The notes under the pieces are model-generated. The model was given only the letters and a program-made list of their open reading frames with translations. It was not told where the DNA came from and made no database searches. A stretch of DNA of 64,000 bases, from positions 72,254,501-72,318,500 of the forward strand of contig NC_133182.1 in NCBI RefSeq assembly GCF_049306965.1. The letters are read 5' to 3'. A program made the translations under genes and the position numbers. The stretch is from Danio rerio. Its lineage: Eukaryota; Chordata; Actinopteri; Cypriniformes; Danionidae. Position 1 is the stretch's first letter; each line of letters opens with the position of its first letter. Of this stretch, positions 61,568 through 64,000 are shown piece by piece.

Positions 61568-62009
61568 CACAATCTCACTGCAATTCGTAACTTTTTTATT
61601 TAGTGGCTAATTCGTATGAATTTACACGATCTCATTTGTACAATTTAGTATGAATTGCTTAGTCCCCAATGAATGTTCACTGAAAAAAAAGATGTCTGCA
61701 AAATTGTTGCAAATAATTTATATATGTTGAATTTAGACAAACAAATATAATTTAATAATCTTAAATGTTCAATAATGTTGTTTAAATCCAGCAAAAATAA
61801 AATTTTCACAACCACTTAACTTAGAAAAAAATTGTAAATCCAAGGAATCATCGTTGAATCATTTCAGTGTTGGATTTAGGGGCGGGGTTAGGTGCCACAC
61901 CTCCTTTTTAAAATTGTGCATTTACATACGACCGAACTGTTTGAACTTATACGAATTAGCCACCAAACTGACAAAACGTAAAATACTTACATTTCCTTGT
62001 GAGATCAGG
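61568..62009. mobile_element. TIR element with a smaller nested TIR element
   Basis: The outer arms share GTGGCTAATTCGTAT in inverted orientation (about 61602 and 61955). An inner element, 61678-61869, has CACTGAAA inverted ends. Non-coding. Confidence 0.6.
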
Positions 62010-62179
62010 TGGGTTTGAACCACTTGAGGGAGAATAAATGGTGAGTATTTGTTCATTTTGGGTGAACTATCTTTTTAAACTATTTATTTATATTGGTATG
62101 GTTTATTCTGATGGCTATTTTTAAATGATAAATGTAAATATTCATTGTAAATATACGTTTATCATACACTGCTTTTCTT

Positions 62180-62870
62180 ATTTACAGTTTTAGTCTTGTT
62201 TCTAGTCTAAAATATTCTTAAATCAAGAAATATTTTTAGACAATCAACAACAAATTAAGAGATAAGTCAAAATTAAGTGTTTTCCCCTTAAAACAGGACA
62301 AAAAAATCTCCCAATGTGGTAAGTAAAAGAAATATATATATTTTTTGTCTAGAAAATTGTTTAATTACTAACCCTCAAATAAACTCAAATAAACTCAAAT
62401 AAAAAAAATTCAAGTGAAATGTGAGAGCTCCCTCATCCTCCATAGACAGCAATAGACTTGCTACAGACCGCAACTCGTCCAGAAGTCCAGAAAAATACTC
62501 CAAAAATTCTTCAAAACAGATCATGTGCTTTAAATAGTATATTATCAAACTACAAGATTACTTTTGTTTGCGCATAAAACAAAAAGAACAACTTTCCTCT
62601 TCACAGTATCAGTATTGCATGCTGTTATGGGAGCACTGTGCTCTCATTTTCTTTTTTGATTGAACAAAACCTGCATCTATTCTTTGGTACCTTTGGGTTA
62701 CATTTCACTTTCCCCATTGGAAGATTACTTTTCTTATTTTAAGGGAAAAACATGTCATTTTCACTCATTATTTCTGAAAACAAAGCAATATTTTATACTT
62801 GTCTAGAAAATGCTTCGTGATTTAAGAATTTTTAGATATTTGGACAAGAAAAAAAAACAAAAAATTGTGA
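62180..62870. repeat. Inverted-repeat dispersed element
   Basis: 'TCTTAAATCAAGAAATATTTTTAGACAA' style arms (about 62210-62245) reappear inverted near 62800-62850 ('TGTCTAGAAAATGCTTCGTG', 'GATTTAAGAATTTTTAGATA'). Non-coding. Confidence 0.5.
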
Positions 62871-63356
62871 CAAACAGCACTTTTTTTGGCTCATCTTTAT
62901 TGGGGAACGACCTTAACCACATCAAAAAAAAAAAAAAAAAAAAACTAATCATTTGGTGCAATATTGGTCCCAATATTATCACGAGCCAACGAAACTACCA
63001 CAAAGAACCACTGGAGAACCTTTTTTTTTTTTTTTGTAAATTACTATTACTTAATTTTTTTTAAGTAATAGCACCTCCATGCATGCATTAAAGTATTTTT
63101 TTTATAGAAAATTCAGATGTAAAAACAACCTCATATTTTGTACTGTATGTACATTGAAGATAAATGTAATAAATTCAGTACACTATTTTGTCTGTTGTAA
63201 TATATATAGTGTGCTACTTATTGTTTAAAGCTTTCCGTTGAATTATGAACATCATTTATACTGCTGTGAGCCATGCAATTTGGTCAGTATTTTCATTTTA
63301 GATAATTAAGATGAAGTGTGCTTCCCTGTCTACGTTTACTAAATAAAAATAATGTG

Positions 63357-64000
63357 ACTAAATTGTGGTCATTAGCTCTTTCCAAAAGGTGAAGATCAAC
63401 CAACATCCAACTACCATGTTCTAAAACCTGCTTAACCAGTTGGTGCGAAGGGTTTTACAGTACTGTAGGAAATTTGCCACAGTGTAGTGGCACAAAATAA
63501 CAACTACAATAACTTTTCAACCTTATAGTAGTAGATTAAAAAAATACATTTGCTGTTTACTCAAAATACCTATTTTAAATGAGCACAAAAAACAAGTTTT
63601 TTTTTTTTTGAGGGGAAAACTTAATTTTTTATGTTAAATCCACTTACATTTGTAAACAAAACTAACGAGTTACCTTGATTGCTGGAACCCAGCATTTTTT
63701 ACAGTGTAAGTTACCATTTTTTGGCATTTAGCGTTTGTGTATAACCATAGTTTTGGAGGTTACCAAAAACAAATGTGATTTTGTAGTTATCATGGTTTAA
63801 CTTGTTTCTTTTTTGTTTTTATGCTGTAAAACATGGCTAATTTGTGCTTATTGTGTTCATTAGCTCTTTCAAGGTACAGATCAACCAATAACTAAGCTAC
63901 TGAACCATGTTCCAAAATCTGCTTGACCGGTTGGTGTGACAAGGGTTTTACAGTAGGAAATCTGACACAGTATAGTGGCACAAAATAACATCTACAATAA
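63357..64000. repeat. Diverged direct duplication reaching the window edge
   Basis: 63357-63515 and 63850-64000 share 'CATTAGCTCTTTC', 'GATCAACCAA', 'GGTTTTACAGTA' and 'TAGTGGCACAAAATAAC'. The second copy may continue beyond the window. Confidence 0.7.

Overview
The window is vertebrate genomic DNA, almost certainly zebrafish (Danio rerio) or a very close Danio. It is AT-rich, has large introns with GT-AG splice sites, and holds about fifteen pieces of the Danio tRNA-derived SINE DANA/mermaid plus many short inverted-repeat DNA transposons. There is no bacterial, phage or CRISPR content. Most long open frames are translations of (ATTC)n, (TA)n or (CA)n repeats.

Three host genes can be assembled exon by exon with frame kept across every splice site. 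(1) lyve1, plus strand, 4255-15129, 6 coding exons, 328 aa: a Link-domain hyaluronan receptor of lymphatic endothelium. (2) ampd3, minus strand, 46869 down to 21320, 15 coding exons, 765 aa: AMP deaminase 3. (3) adm, minus strand, 58544-57824, 3 coding exons plus a likely non-coding first exon near 58954-59065, 171 aa: preproadrenomedullin. The order and strands (adm and ampd3 head to tail, lyve1 convergent with ampd3) match human 11p15.4 (ADM-AMPD3-RNF141-LYVE1). RNF141 is not seen between ampd3 and lyve1. Zebrafish has duplicate copies of these genes, and I cannot tell from sequence alone whether this is the a or b set.

Layout: 1-4250 has a solo LTR, a DANA copy and an inverted-repeat transposon. 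4255-15129 is lyve1, with a minisatellite-like array in intron 1, tetranucleotide arrays in introns 3 and 4, and nested transposons in intron 5. 15130-21320 is a transposon mosaic between the two convergent genes. 21320-46869 is ampd3, with introns loaded with SINEs, hAT-type elements, three copies of a CpG-rich inverted-repeat element, and a hAT element carrying a nested Harbinger-like element. 47045-56880 is intergenic, with a truncated Tc1 element and other repeats. 56899-59095 is adm. 59100-64000 is upstream flank with duplicated segments and inverted-repeat elements.

The three genes are neighbours by ancient synteny, not by a shared pathway: adrenomedullin and LYVE1 both act in vascular and lymphatic biology, while AMPD3 is a purine enzyme. 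The observations most worth a second look are: the lyve1 Link-domain exon appears to take its splice acceptor and first codons from the intron-1 repeat; the lyve1 cytoplasmic tail is a Gln/Glu coding minisatellite; and a four-copy CpG-rich terminal-inverted-repeat family makes 8-bp target duplications.
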